Source of the DNA: Hondaea fermentalgiana
Lineage: Eukaryota; Sar; Bigyra; Thraustochytrida; Thraustochytriidae
Assembly: GCA_014084085.1 (NCBI GenBank)
Contig: NPFB01000005.1
Span: 458,260-522,259 of the forward strand
DNA: 64,000 nt
Direction of reading: 5' to 3'
Position numbers and translations under genes: made by a program. The notes under the pieces are model-generated. The model did no database searches, was not told the origin of the DNA, and worked only from the letters and a program-made list of their open reading frames with translations. Of the stretch, positions 30,400 to 40,169 are shown one piece after another (the stretch's first letter is position 1; each line of letters begins with the position of its first letter).

Positions 30400-30937
30400 A
30401 TCAAACTTATGCCTGGGCACCACAAATTCGCATTGATTGGGGTCCATCTAAAACGCTTTGTTTCTTACGCAAAACAGGCCATTGTCTGCGTCCGCCTAAA
30501 TCCTCGAATCACTGCTACTATACGTGTAAACACATGTTCTCTGCATTACTTCTCTTGTCTCTTGTTGGCTTGGCCTGACTTGCTCGCGCGACCATGTATG
30601 TGTACACTACTATTAGGCCCTACTACTACTACTGAGAATGACCATGGGTTTTGTTGTGCACGCGCGTGTTCTCTCTCTCTCGGGACCGCACGCCGATCGG
30701 AGACCCAAAACAGAAGACGTCGCCGCGGTCACTTGCCTGCAGGTCTGGCTGCCTGCTCGCGAGTGCGTTTGTGGTGGACGCCGGCACGTGCTCGCGTGCT
30801 CGCGTGCTCGCGTGCTCGCGTGCTCGCGTGCGCACGTACGTGCTCACGTGCGTGCGTGCAGGGAAAACTTGCCTGCATTACCGCACCTCATTCTTGGTTG
30901 ACGACGCTACTTCTGCACGTGCAGACGAGACGAGGCC
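30400..30937. other. Intergenic region, R-SNARE / TPR gene
   Basis: A 538-bp spacer between two co-oriented genes. It contains the 8-bp tandem repeat at 30789-30830 and a purine/pyrimidine-alternating CACGTACGTGCTCACGTG stretch just after it. No gene is seen. Confidence 0.5.
30789..30830. repeat. 8-bp tandem repeat TGCTCGCG (about 5 copies)
   Basis: Five near-perfect copies lie about 110-150 nt upstream of the TPR gene start, followed by CACGTACGTG. They may be promoter-proximal. The CACGTG-like motifs could be bHLH/bZIP sites, but this is speculative. Confidence 0.85.
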
Positions 30938-32806
30938 ATGGCGCTGGCAGCGCGGCTCCGCGCGGCGCAAAAGCGCACGGGGACGGCGCTAGAGAGTCTA
31001 CGAGGATCGCGGGCCGAGCCCAAGGCCGAGTCCAAGACCGACAGCGCCGCGCAGGCGTTTGCTGGCCATGCCGCGACCGTGCTGAGCGCGGCAGGACTCC
31101 TCGCCGTACGTGAGGCCCTGGCCAAGGGCGACCTGGCGGGCGACGTGCAGCTCGCCACAGTGACGGATGCCGGCGGCGGAAAGGAACTGGTCAAGGACGA
31201 AAGCGTGATTCTTACCGATGCATCGTCGTACCCAAACTTTAAGTGTGCCAAGAGGGCGCGGCCCAAGCGACGCATCAATGTACACGCCAGCGCCATTCGC
31301 ACCAAGTCAAAGCAGGAGTGGACGCTCGAAGACGTGGCTGACTTTGCAAGGACGGACGCCAAGTGGGACGAAGTAGCACGCCCGACCCCTCTCAACGAGT
31401 GTGCAAGTGAGTCCGTCGTCTTGCTGCTCGTGGGTCCAACCTGCGTGTTCAGCTCCCTGGTCGCCACCGTGGAAGCCTACGCCGATACACGCGACGTCGC
31501 CAAGGAATCTCTCCTGGTCTATGTGCACATGCTCGACTGCAAATCGCGATCAGATGCGTCCTCGTTTTGGATGCAAGATGCTGCGGCGCTTTTGCGAGGC
31601 TCGAACGCCAAGTTTGGCGAGCTTGGGCTCGTCCTCGATCGATTTGCCGCCCCGCCAACGAGTGTCACCATGGCCCATGTGTGGGCCGCACACGTCGCGG
31701 AGCGAGAAGGCCGCGTCATCAAGGTTCTCGCGTCGAGCGGGCTCACGAAACGCATGCGCGCGCAACTTCCTGAACAGGGCCAGACAATTTTTGCATGGAT
31801 CAGCGCTGTTCGCGTGGAACTGTGTAGGTACCCATCGCTGTGCAGCAGCAACGAGACATCAGAGTCTATTTGCGAGACAAACGCCCAACTTGAGGCAGAG
31901 ATCCTGCGCGCCGCAAGAGCGACAGGTCTCGATCTCGTGAGTGGACCTTTGCGCTCCGCACTCATGGGCTGGGCAGTGCAGAGTTCCCGCGTGGTCTTGG
32001 AGCGATTCGGCAATCGTGTCTCAACCTCAGAGAACCCTGCAACTCAGCTTCAGGACGATGCTCTCGTCATGGCGCAGCGGGCTCGTACGCTGGCCGAAAC
32101 CACTGCGCACGCCCTCGTTCATAGCGAACGGTGGGCCGACGCCTGCGAGGTTCTCGATGCTGCGCTCCGCTTTGAAAGTACGCTTCGTCCAGATCCGAAA
32201 TCTGTAGACTCACTCTCGACGAGTCAGCTCTTGTGTCACCGCGCCCGTTGTTGTGGAAAGCTCGGGCGCGCTGAAGCTGGCCTACAGGATGCGCTTCGTG
32301 CCGACGGCCTGCTCACTGCTGCTGCCGACGGGCAAATCGAAGAAGACGAATCTCGCGCTGCGCAGGACTTGTGTCACGTGGATGCTTTGCAGCTGCGCGC
32401 CGATCTCGAACGACAGCGGGATGCCAAGAATGCGGATTTCAAGCAGGAGGCATTGAACACCTTGGTGCGACTGCTCGAAGTCAAGACCAAGGTGTTTGGC
32501 CAGGAACATCCCGAAGTGTTGGCGACTTCGGAAGCAATCGTTGATCTTGAGCTCGAGTTGCGTCAAGGAAGCGCGGCAATTCTCAGCGCTGTCAAGGCGC
32601 TGCAACTGTCCAAGCAGCTCAATGGTGAGAAACACCCGCACACGGCGCGCTGCTACAACCTCATGGGTCGCGCGATGGCAATGCAATTACAGACATCGGA
32701 AGCGACAAAGATGCTCAACAAGGCTATTGAGATTCACGCGAGCATTTTTGGTGAAAAGGATCCGCGTCTCGAAGATTTTCGTCGGGACCTTGCAAATGTC
32801 CAATGA
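30938..32806 (+). CDS. TPR-repeat protein with unassigned N-terminal alpha/beta domain
   Basis: A 622-residue protein of unknown function. Residues 1-130 are basic and low in motif content. Residues about 155-300 alternate beta strands and helices (SVVLLLVGPTCVF, LLVYVHMLDC, FGELGLVLDRFAAP, AHVWAAHVAE). This order is reminiscent of the TIR/HET-like domain found N-terminal to kinesin-light-chain TPRs in algae and other stramenopiles, but key tryptophans and aspartates are weak. From about 385 to the end, helices fit tetratricopeptide repeats; the last two (PEVLATSEAI, HPHTARCYNLMGRAM) are kinesin-light-chain type. The start at 30938 has no better alternative. Function cannot be named; a scaffold role is plausible. 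Confidence 0.7.
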   Translation: MALAARLRAAQKRTGTALESLRGSRAEPKAESKTDSAAQAFAGHAATVLSAAGLLAVREALAKGDLAGDVQLATVTDAGGGKELVKDESVILTDASSYPNFKCAKRARPKRRINVHASAIRTKSKQEWTLEDVADFARTDAKWDEVARPTPLNECASESVVLLLVGPTCVFSSLVATVEAYADTRDVAKESLLVYVHMLDCKSRSDASSFWMQDAAALLRGSNAKFGELGLVLDRFAAPPTSVTMAHVWAAHVAEREGRVIKVLASSGLTKRMRAQLPEQGQTIFAWISAVRVELCRYPSLCSSNETSESICETNAQLEAEILRAARATGLDLVSGPLRSALMGWAVQSSRVVLERFGNRVSTSENPATQLQDDALVMAQRARTLAETTAHALVHSERWADACEVLDAALRFESTLRPDPKSVDSLSTSQLLCHRARCCGKLGRAEAGLQDALRADGLLTAAADGQIEEDESRAAQDLCHVDALQLRADLERQRDAKNADFKQEALNTLVRLLEVKTKVFGQEHPEVLATSEAIVDLELELRQGSAAILSAVKALQLSKQLNGEKHPHTARCYNLMGRAMAMQLQTSEATKMLNKAIEIHASIFGEKDPRLEDFRRDLANVQ

Positions 32807-33000
32807 TACTAAGTTCGTTTCATAACAACAAAAACAAGAATGGATCAACTCGAGGGCTCAAACGTACATCTCACAAGGGAGTTTTCAACCTGAAAGAGCA
32901 AAGGAAAACGCTCTTGGTGAAAGCAGGCGTACTGGCGAGTCCTCGGGCGTGAACAAGACGTAGAAACCTATCATCACATGGAAAGCAAATTTCAATTCAT

Positions 33001-35241
33001 CTACACGAGGCAGAGTCTGCGCGTCTGAATGCACATGCACTTGTCGCGGACCTGAGAAGCGGAGGAGGAGGAGGAGGAAGAGGAAGAAGAAGAAGTAGCA
33101 TCAGCGGGATAGGAGATCATGCTGCGAATAATACCATCTGGTTCAGCATCGAGCATGGCAACAGCCTTGGAGACCGCTTCACGTGAGAGTGAGAGATCCG
33201 AGCGCGGCAAATCCGTTGGCGCCAGCGGAGTGAGTCGGGTGGTCTGGATGAGATCCCCTCGTTTGTCTTGCTGCTCGAGCTGCCATGATCGTGCCGTTGG
33301 AAGTCCAGCGTCACCTCCCTTGACCCAAGGCAGCTGAGAACGGAGTGGAACGAGGAGTGTGCGAGCATCAGGATGCGCGAGACAGACTTGTGCCACCTGT
33401 TTGGCTTCTGCAAGCGGACATTGCACTGCAAGTGCCGTGGCAACCGTCTGGAGCGCGTTACGAAGACGGACGAGATCGGCGAGTGCATCACTCGAGTCCG
33501 AAGGCATGACCATGCCGATCTCCGAGAACCAGCCTTCGAAATCGCGCTTCAGCTTGAACGTTCCAAGTCGCACGAGATGCTTCATTACCACAGCTTGAAC
33601 AGAGACTGGCATTTGCGATTGAGCAAACATTTTCGTAAAGGTCGCCAACGTCTGCGCCGCACTTTCCGATGAGGCAACGTCCTGCGTCGCGCTGTCTCCT
33701 TCTTTTGCTTCGGCCTGGCGTTGGACAACAAGTCTGCAGATCACACCGAGCATGCTCTTGTTCGACTTGTGAATGTACGGCAGCAATTTGCCTCCCTCCA
33801 AGAGGCCGACCATCTCTCGCAAAGCATACAGGATATCCTCGAGCTTTTCAGCGCGGACAATGATAGACCGCCATAGATGCTCTGTGAAATCAAGATTCGT
33901 GCGCGCTCGCAGTACGCGATGTCCAGGTTCGAGCGTCCCCATGAGATCCGAGGTGTCGAGATCGAGGTCGTCGTGGTCATCAAAGAGCCCGGCGTCTTGA
34001 CCACCCTGCTCAGGGGAGGAGACACCTTCTCTGGTGTGGCTCTCACCGCTAGCGCGCGTGCCACGTGCACGGGAAAAGAGGGTTCCCGAGACAGCTGATC
34101 GGAAGAAGGCCTGAACGCGCCGTGCCCAGCTTGCCTCTGGTTGATAAGCGCCAAGGTTAATCGCGTCGTCGGGGTCGCAGGTTTGCAGCCGATTGAGAAC
34201 AATGAGGTCCGGATCAGGCAAGAAGATAGAGCTTGAGCGAGCCTCGGGAAGTCTCTCAGCATCGAGAGGCGTGCCGCGTACCATGAGCAAAGCCTGGTCT
34301 GGAATTAAAGCAGGTGGGCCGAGCAGCCGGCAAGGCGACGTTCGCGAACCGGTCCATCGCGCGAGAAGTGCCACGCAGCCCGTTGCATCTGCAGCATTCC
34401 CCAAAAGTTCATAGGTGGCGCTGGCCTCCATCCGTGCAACGTCCTTGCCATCGTCAGAGAATGTCGACGACAGCGTCTGCGTCGTCAATTGCCCATCCGC
34501 GCGAAGCGATGGCGGAAGCTCTGAGGAGATGAGAGTGCATGCATCCTCGTCCCCGCAACGATCGGTCCACGCGCCCACGAGTGCTCCCTGGTCGGCCACA
34601 ACGACAACGGGTTCGTCAAGGCCTGCCACAAGGTCTGCGAGCAAAGCGACGAGCTTTCGTGCTTCGTTGAGGTCGCCTACGGGTCGTGCATTCCGTGTTA
34701 CTACCTTTTGACGCGCGAGGACCTCGCGTCCAAGTTTGAGATCGTCTCGTTCGAGCGCTTCTGCGCGAGTCAAGGCCTCGCCAACGATGTCCGACGTGCC
34801 GGGGGCAGCAGCGCCGGTTGTCGTGATGCTGGCACTGCCAACGACTACGATTTTGGCGTCGCCCGGGAGCATATCGACGGGCTCGATGAGAGCAAGCTCG
34901 CAGAGACGAGCAAGCGTTGGGGCGGGATCTCTTGCATCGTTGCACGCCTCGCGAAGGTTTAAATCAATGCCAAAGCAAAGCCAAAAGCCGAAGCCGGCAT
35001 TTTGCGCGTGCCGAGATGCATTGTCATCCTCTGGCTTAACTTTGGCAAGCCCGCGTCGCGCCTTGGCAGCCTCGGCGGCTCTTGCGAGCGCCGCAGCCGC
35101 AGGATGAAAGGTGGTCGGTCCCACGCGCAGAAAACCTGCATTGTGCATCTCGTCTACGAAGACCCCGCCATCCCGAAGCGCCGTTAGCGCCTCGCGCAGG
35201 TTATCTCCTGCGTCTGCAGCGTCTGCGTCGCGGCCACCCAT
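33001..35241 (-). CDS. Zwilch-like kinetochore protein (RZZ complex)
   Basis: A 746-residue protein when begun at ATG 35241, followed by MGGRDADAADAG; the open frame continues to 35412. The C-terminal 300 residues follow the order seen in animal Zwilch: a LDFTEHLW helix (about 450), GGKLLPYIHKSNKSMLGVI, VQAVVMKHLVRLGTFKLKRDF, and a final WQLEQQDKRGDLIQ segment. Zwilch works with Rod and ZW10 at kinetochores to recruit dynein and Mad1 for the spindle checkpoint. The N-terminal half is weakly conserved, with a beta-rich region around residues 130-330. The tail ends in a Ser run (nt 33065-33100) and a Cys-containing basic end. The assignment rests on recalled family pattern, without an alignment. 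Confidence 0.55.
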   Translation of the reverse strand: MGGRDADAADAGDNLREALTALRDGGVFVDEMHNAGFLRVGPTTFHPAAAALARAAEAAKARRGLAKVKPEDDNASRHAQNAGFGFWLCFGIDLNLREACNDARDPAPTLARLCELALIEPVDMLPGDAKIVVVGSASITTTGAAAPGTSDIVGEALTRAEALERDDLKLGREVLARQKVVTRNARPVGDLNEARKLVALLADLVAGLDEPVVVVADQGALVGAWTDRCGDEDACTLISSELPPSLRADGQLTTQTLSSTFSDDGKDVARMEASATYELLGNAADATGCVALLARWTGSRTSPCRLLGPPALIPDQALLMVRGTPLDAERLPEARSSSIFLPDPDLIVLNRLQTCDPDDAINLGAYQPEASWARRVQAFFRSAVSGTLFSRARGTRASGESHTREGVSSPEQGGQDAGLFDDHDDLDLDTSDLMGTLEPGHRVLRARTNLDFTEHLWRSIIVRAEKLEDILYALREMVGLLEGGKLLPYIHKSNKSMLGVICRLVVQRQAEAKEGDSATQDVASSESAAQTLATFTKMFAQSQMPVSVQAVVMKHLVRLGTFKLKRDFEGWFSEIGMVMPSDSSDALADLVRLRNALQTVATALAVQCPLAEAKQVAQVCLAHPDARTLLVPLRSQLPWVKGGDAGLPTARSWQLEQQDKRGDLIQTTRLTPLAPTDLPRSDLSLSREAVSKAVAMLDAEPDGIIRSMISYPADATSSSSSSSSSSSASQVRDKCMCIQTRRLCLV

Positions 35242-35679
35242 GATTGGCGTGTAAAGCAATCTGATCAGTTGTATACCAGCCTCAAGGCTACGACCAGCAA
35301 GGCCGGCGAAGAAGCATAAATTGTGAATGATGAGAACCATGAGCCCGGGACTCGGGAAGGCGATAACCGCCAAAGGGCCCCTTTTATTTATGACTGAAAA
35401 AATTGGTTTCAAGCCGTTTCATAAACGTATCAGAACGTATATAACTTAACTTGCTTCGCGTGCGCGAGATGACGCAGAAGCATGGAATGGAGTGGTTGGA
35501 TTGTATAGGGCCTACTTGAAGACTTTTGGTTTGTTTTATTTCATTCGATCAAATTGCGACACGGCTGAATCATAGGCTCCTCCGTTTTTCTGCTGCTTGC
35601 CCTGGACGCAGCGTTTGATGAGCTCTTTCAGAAACGAATTCTCCTCGTACCATTTGCGTCGTACTGGGAGCGATTCTTC
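35242..35679. other. Spacer between Zwilch-like gene start and Roc-COR-TIR gene end
   Basis: A 438-bp spacer between co-oriented minus-strand genes, AT-richer near 35390-35560. It likely holds the Zwilch-like promoter and the Roc-COR-TIR 3' UTR. Nothing else is seen. Confidence 0.5.
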
Positions 35680-38600
35680 TTACAGGAAAATACCACTGCA
35701 AAAGGAAGGCGTCGTAGCAATGTACTCGGAAAAAGTTGCATAACTCAAGCGATGTGTTTCATTTTCATGAACAGGCACAATGGGCTTGTTGGCCTCGAAT
35801 GCACAGCGCAATTCATCTTTGACTGCTTCGCTCGCAAAGATACCTTTCGTGAGAACCAGCACATAGGTTCGAGCGCGACGGACGGCGGCAAGCATGGCGG
35901 CACGATTCAGATTGCCCTCGTGCGCTTGGTCAAACCACACTTTGAGGCCGCGATTCTCGAGCTTGCATCGTAATGCATCGCTTAGATCTCCGCCCGTTGC
36001 CTGCACGTGGCTAATGAAAACGTGCGTATCTTCATCGGGGCCAAGCGGAGACACCGGCACAGGGCTCGACACTTGCTTTCCGTCTCCATCTCCGTCGAGA
36101 GCGCCAAGATCTTCGCGAAAAAATGCATCAAATTCGCTCACGTAGGCCGTCCGTCCGCCACTGGGGTCGCGCAGTCTCCTCTTCAGCTTACCTGCTTGAT
36201 GAGCCTTTGCGAGCTTTCCGTGGGAAATGGATACTTGGGACGTTGGACTCACGAGGAGGAGCTCCCATGGAAGCTTGCGAAAGATGGTGTCCTTCTGCTC
36301 GCGGAACATGGACACCAAGAGCTTGATGACCAGTGCGGGCTGAACGGCCCTCTTGTCGATGCAAATGTGAATGACGTTGCCTCGAACAGTAAGCAAAAAG
36401 TCATTGGCGCCGAAAGACATGATGGCTTGCGCGTTGTTTTGCCTCGGCGTCATGGGTTCATCATCACCTGCAACGTCGTCCCGTGAAGCGTACTCGGCAC
36501 ATTGCGCGACGAGACGATGGAAGACGCCGTTTGGAAGAAAAAATTTATCGAATGAAAGTATGCACGAAAGCCCAGGCTCAAAATGCGGCGTCTCGAGCGG
36601 CTCTGTCATTCCGGAAAGAAGTCCGGTCACAAGAAATTCGTCTTCTTCTGCGTCTTCGTCGAAACGCCACTCGGAAAGCAGCATGTTGGCAATCATAAAG
36701 TCGCGCAAAAATGTTACCTCTTGCTTGCGCCACAGCCATTCTAAAATGGAATGAGAAGCGATTGAGCTGCTGCGCATGCGCTCATAGGCTTCGATGTGTC
36801 CGCTAGCTCGAAGCTGCGGATCGTAAAACATTTTCTCTGCATGCAGATCATCGGCAATGACACAAGAGAGCTTGTCCAGAAGCCATTGTGGGTCCAGTAC
36901 GACAATTCGTTCCAGTGCTGGCGAGGTGCGCAGATGCACAACAACACCAAGACCATGAAAATAGGCGACGAGGTCATCAGTCTCGTTGCGCGACTGCCCG
37001 TGGCTAGAAGCCCTTTGGATCAGGTCACTGTAGAGCCAGTAGGGTTCCGAACTTGCGACGAGCTCCTCGTAGATTTTGAGCCAGGCCAGTGGCACTCGCT
37101 CGCTCACATAGGGTTGCGCTGCAGCTGTGCTGACGATGGCCCTGCGAAGTTCCGCCGCGCGTTCGGGGTCCACGCTGCTGTTGTCAACAGGAAAAAAGCG
37201 AAGCCCGTTTGGGGGAATGACGAGGGTTCCTGGTGCGCAGATTTTATGAGCCGCCAAATGTCGCTCTACTTTCAGCAGATCCTTGACCTGATCAAGATAG
37301 GTTCCCACCAAAAGAATAGGCGCGTTCGGCGCGTGCAGCTTGATACTATTGAGCCAGAACCGCAGATTACCAATGGCATCTTCCCGCGAAGCAAGCAGCT
37401 CGAGGTCCTCTGGTTTGAGTTTTGTCTCGAACTCCGACTTGCCAATGATCTCGCGCATGTCGAAAACGACCAAATATAGGCCTTTCTCCGTCAGGAAAAT
37501 GTGGTGAAGCGCATAGAAAACCTGTTGTCCGCCATAGTCCCAAATCGTAAAGCTCAACTCTCGCTCTGGGCCCTCTGGGGCAGACCTCTGCAGCAGGGCC
37601 TGATCCTCCTCGCTCAGGGGAAATTTTTGAGCCACATCAGCTGGCTCAGGCAGATGATTTGTTGGAGTATGGCTTTCGCTTTCTTGATCGTGGCGTACGT
37701 CCGAGCAAGCGGATAAATCGGCGACGGCAAGCGTGTGGCTCGCAGGGGACGGTGCGGGCGCCTCAACTTTGGGTTCCTTTTCATCAGGGGGTTGGGACGT
37801 TTCGTCGGGGGCTTCATTGCCAGCTGCAGTGCGCGAAGCGTGAAGACGCTGTCTTGCTGCGTAACGCACTTGAGAGTCAAACTCTCCTTGGTCGGATTCC
37901 AGTGATTTCCAATCCATAGCACGTGTCCTGTGAATGTCGGCCACCTCGGTGGAAAGATGAGCGGTCTCGGGCATTTGTCCCAGCAAAGAACGAACGGTTG
38001 ACGTCTTTCCTGCAGCGCCGCGACCCACGATCATGAGCTTGGCCCGTCCCCATGGATGGGAATCACCGTGCGCAATCGCCGTTTCCACCGCGTCACGCCA
38101 TTCTTCGTCGGTGACAGGGGCCAGGTCGGGCCCAGCAGAAGGAGAGCCTCCTTTATTGCGCGCAAGAGAGGCCCTGATCTGAGCAAGGATTCTTACGTCC
38201 TTAATATCGTGGCTGTGTGCGAGATTGCAATGCAAGTTTTTCCGGGCGTTAGATTCTGCGGAACTGCCGTGATCGACCCGCTTTAATTTCCAGTTCTTCT
38301 CTTGGAAAATAATGAAACGTACTCGAGCTCTTGCAAGGTTTGGTTACACTGCAACGCGGACGCTAGCGCTTGCGCGCTTTCTGCGGAAATGTTGTTGCTG
38401 AAAATACTGTGGAGATTGGCCAGACGAAGAAGCCTTTCGTTAGTGAAGAAGAGCTCAGAGACTGAGATGAAAGTCAGCAAATTCAACCTACACTAGGGTC
38501 TGCAGACGACGGTTTTGCTTTAATGCGTTGGCTAGGGACGTGTGGCCTTCCGATCCAATGTTGTTGGTATTAAGGCTGTTTGTTGCAAGGAGAATTGTTC

Positions 38601-39626
38601 ATACGATTAGCTCTCGGGTGCATCACAAAAAGCTGCAAAAGATCCGATGCCCATCAAATGATACGTACTCGAGTAGACGGAGCGAAGTATTGGCCTCCAA
38701 AGCGATCGCCAGTGCTTTGGCGCCTGGACTTTGAATGTTGTTTCGCCGAAGACTGTGCGTGTTCGACAGCAAATCAAAGTGTCAGTTGCTCGAAGAGAAA
38801 CAGTTGAGTTTAAGAAAAGCATAATGTGGTGAAAACGTACAAGAGCCACTCTAGCGAGGTACTTTGCCGCAAGGAGCAGGCGAGGGCCATGGCGCCCTCG
38901 TCACTAATGTTGTTGTTGCCAAGTCTGTTTGTTTGATTGCGCGAAGGTCAATACATGGACAGTGCAAAGAATTGACGGATCGACTCAGAATAAAAACGTA
39001 CCCGAGAAGCTGAAGCGTTGTATTTGTTTCTAGTGCCTTGGCAAGGGCTTTGGCACCCTTGTCGCCAATTCCGTTGTCGCTAAGGCTATTGCGCTTGTTC
39101 AGGTCAGCGAGACGATTGGTCTGGTCGATCTCGGGCCAGGAACGAACGAGAAACGTACTTGATTTTCTGCAGACTAGAGTTACGTCCAATCGCCACGGCA
39201 AGTGCCTCAGCACCGTCATCATCAATACTGTTGTACCGCAGGCTATAGTTTGAAGATAAAAATGTTTGTGAGAAAAGAGTTTTCCCAAAAATTCGTCTGA
39301 AAAAAACGTACTCGAGCCTTTCCAGAGTTGTATTCGTCGAAAGGACCTCTGCAACTGCCTTTGTGCCCTCGTTGCCAAGATGGTTCCCGAACAGGCTGTT
39401 ACGAAGACGCATATACCGTAGTCGCAGGCCGCCAACCCCACCCCGCGGTCGGCCCCGTTTTCGCGCGTGAGTTCTCCTCGTCGTCATCACCCATCGTTTC
39501 GCCATGCTGCGTGCGCCCCTGCTTGCTCTTCGCGACTTACTCGACGTCCGAAAGCCCCTGCGCGATGCTGTGCAAGGCCGCGGCGGCCCCCCCTTGCCCA
39601 GCCGCGTCCGCGGCCCTCGTCGTCAT
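35680..39626 (-). CDS. LRR-Roc-COR-TIR protein, nine exons
   Basis: Spliced CDS of 3258 nt, 1085 residues. Exons: 39626-39541, 39395-39312, 39242-39159, 39085-39002, 38924-38841, 38752-38669, 38575-38492, 38406-38323 and 38263-35680. Every junction has phase 2 (the codon splits 2+1); donors are GTACGT (six), GTAAGT and GTAGGT, and acceptors are TAG or CAG. Exons 2-8 are 84 nt each and each encodes one 28-residue ribonuclease-inhibitor-type LRR (LxxNxIxxxGAxALAxALxxNxxLxxL). The last exon holds a Roc GTPase: P-loop GRGAAGKT at about 305-312, WDYGGQ at 466-471 and GTYLDQ as the G4 equivalent. A COR-like region follows (about 614-880), and a TIR domain occupies 971-1085 (VFISH, LKVWFDQ, and Glu in VKDELRCAF). 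It is probably an intracellular sensor or signalling GTPase. The ATG at 39626 is the least certain part; the splice frame is exact. Confidence 0.85.
38323..39395 (-). repeat. Array of seven 84-nt LRR exons
   Basis: Seven exons of identical length and phase are separated by introns of 69, 73, 77, 88, 93 and 85 nt, giving a period of about 153-177 bp. Exons resemble each other in protein pattern while introns do not, apart from their splice signals. The array is best explained by old exon-wise tandem duplication with one LRR per exon. Confidence 0.85.
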
Positions 39627-40169
39627 CAGCGCTGCGCCCAGCTCTTCCAGCGCCGTGTCCTCGAACAGGATTTGCTTCTCGGCATCAACTCAACTCAACT
39701 CTGATGCACAAACACGAACTGCGATAGGGACCTACCTACCTATACCTGGTCGGCGGCGGCTACGAAAACTCCCTGGACGCCATCGCGACGATCGTGTGTG
39801 GTCTTCAGCGTGGCGTGCAGCACCAACGACGATAGGGTTCCACAGTCGTGGCGATGGTGGTGAGCGAGGAGGATGACGACGACGACGACGATGATGATGA
39901 TGATGATGACTGATTGAGTGAGTGAGTGAGAGATGATGCGAGCGCGAATGATTCGTCCCGATCGTTGGATGATGTGGTGGAAAGAGCAATACCTTGACCA
40001 ACCACCACGGGGACGAGACACAATGCATGTGGCGCGAGCGCGGGCCGCCGGCGGGGCGGGCTGGCGATGGCTCGCGCGCGCAGGCGCAGGGCCAGCGTGG
40101 AAGACCTCGCCGGCGAGGTCGCAGCCGCTCGCGACGACTGGCCTGGCCCGGACATGGACGGTTGACATC
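39627..40169. other. Divergent promoter region, Roc-COR-TIR / topoisomerase II
   Basis: A 543-bp spacer with a (GAC)n(GAT)n tract at 39873-39910 followed by a (GAGT)n tract to about 39931. The last 147 nt (40023-40169) are in frame with topoisomerase II and could encode a targeting peptide. Confidence 0.5.
39873..39931. repeat. Compound (GAC)n(GAT)n / (GAGT)n microsatellite
   Basis: About six GAC and six GAT units, then GAGT units, sit in the divergent spacer upstream of topoisomerase II. Confidence 0.9.

Noticed and set aside
38323..39395. Regular repeats with about 155-bp period, at first sight like a CRISPR or satellite array
   Set aside because: The repeating part is coding and 84 nt long, diverged in bases but conserved in protein pattern; spacers are introns with splice signals.
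38283..39505. Several short minus-strand LRR-coding frames that look like frameshifted or pseudogene fragments
   Set aside because: Each fragment ends at a GTACGT-like donor and resumes after a TAG/CAG acceptor; spliced, they are in frame with no stop, so they are exons, not debris.
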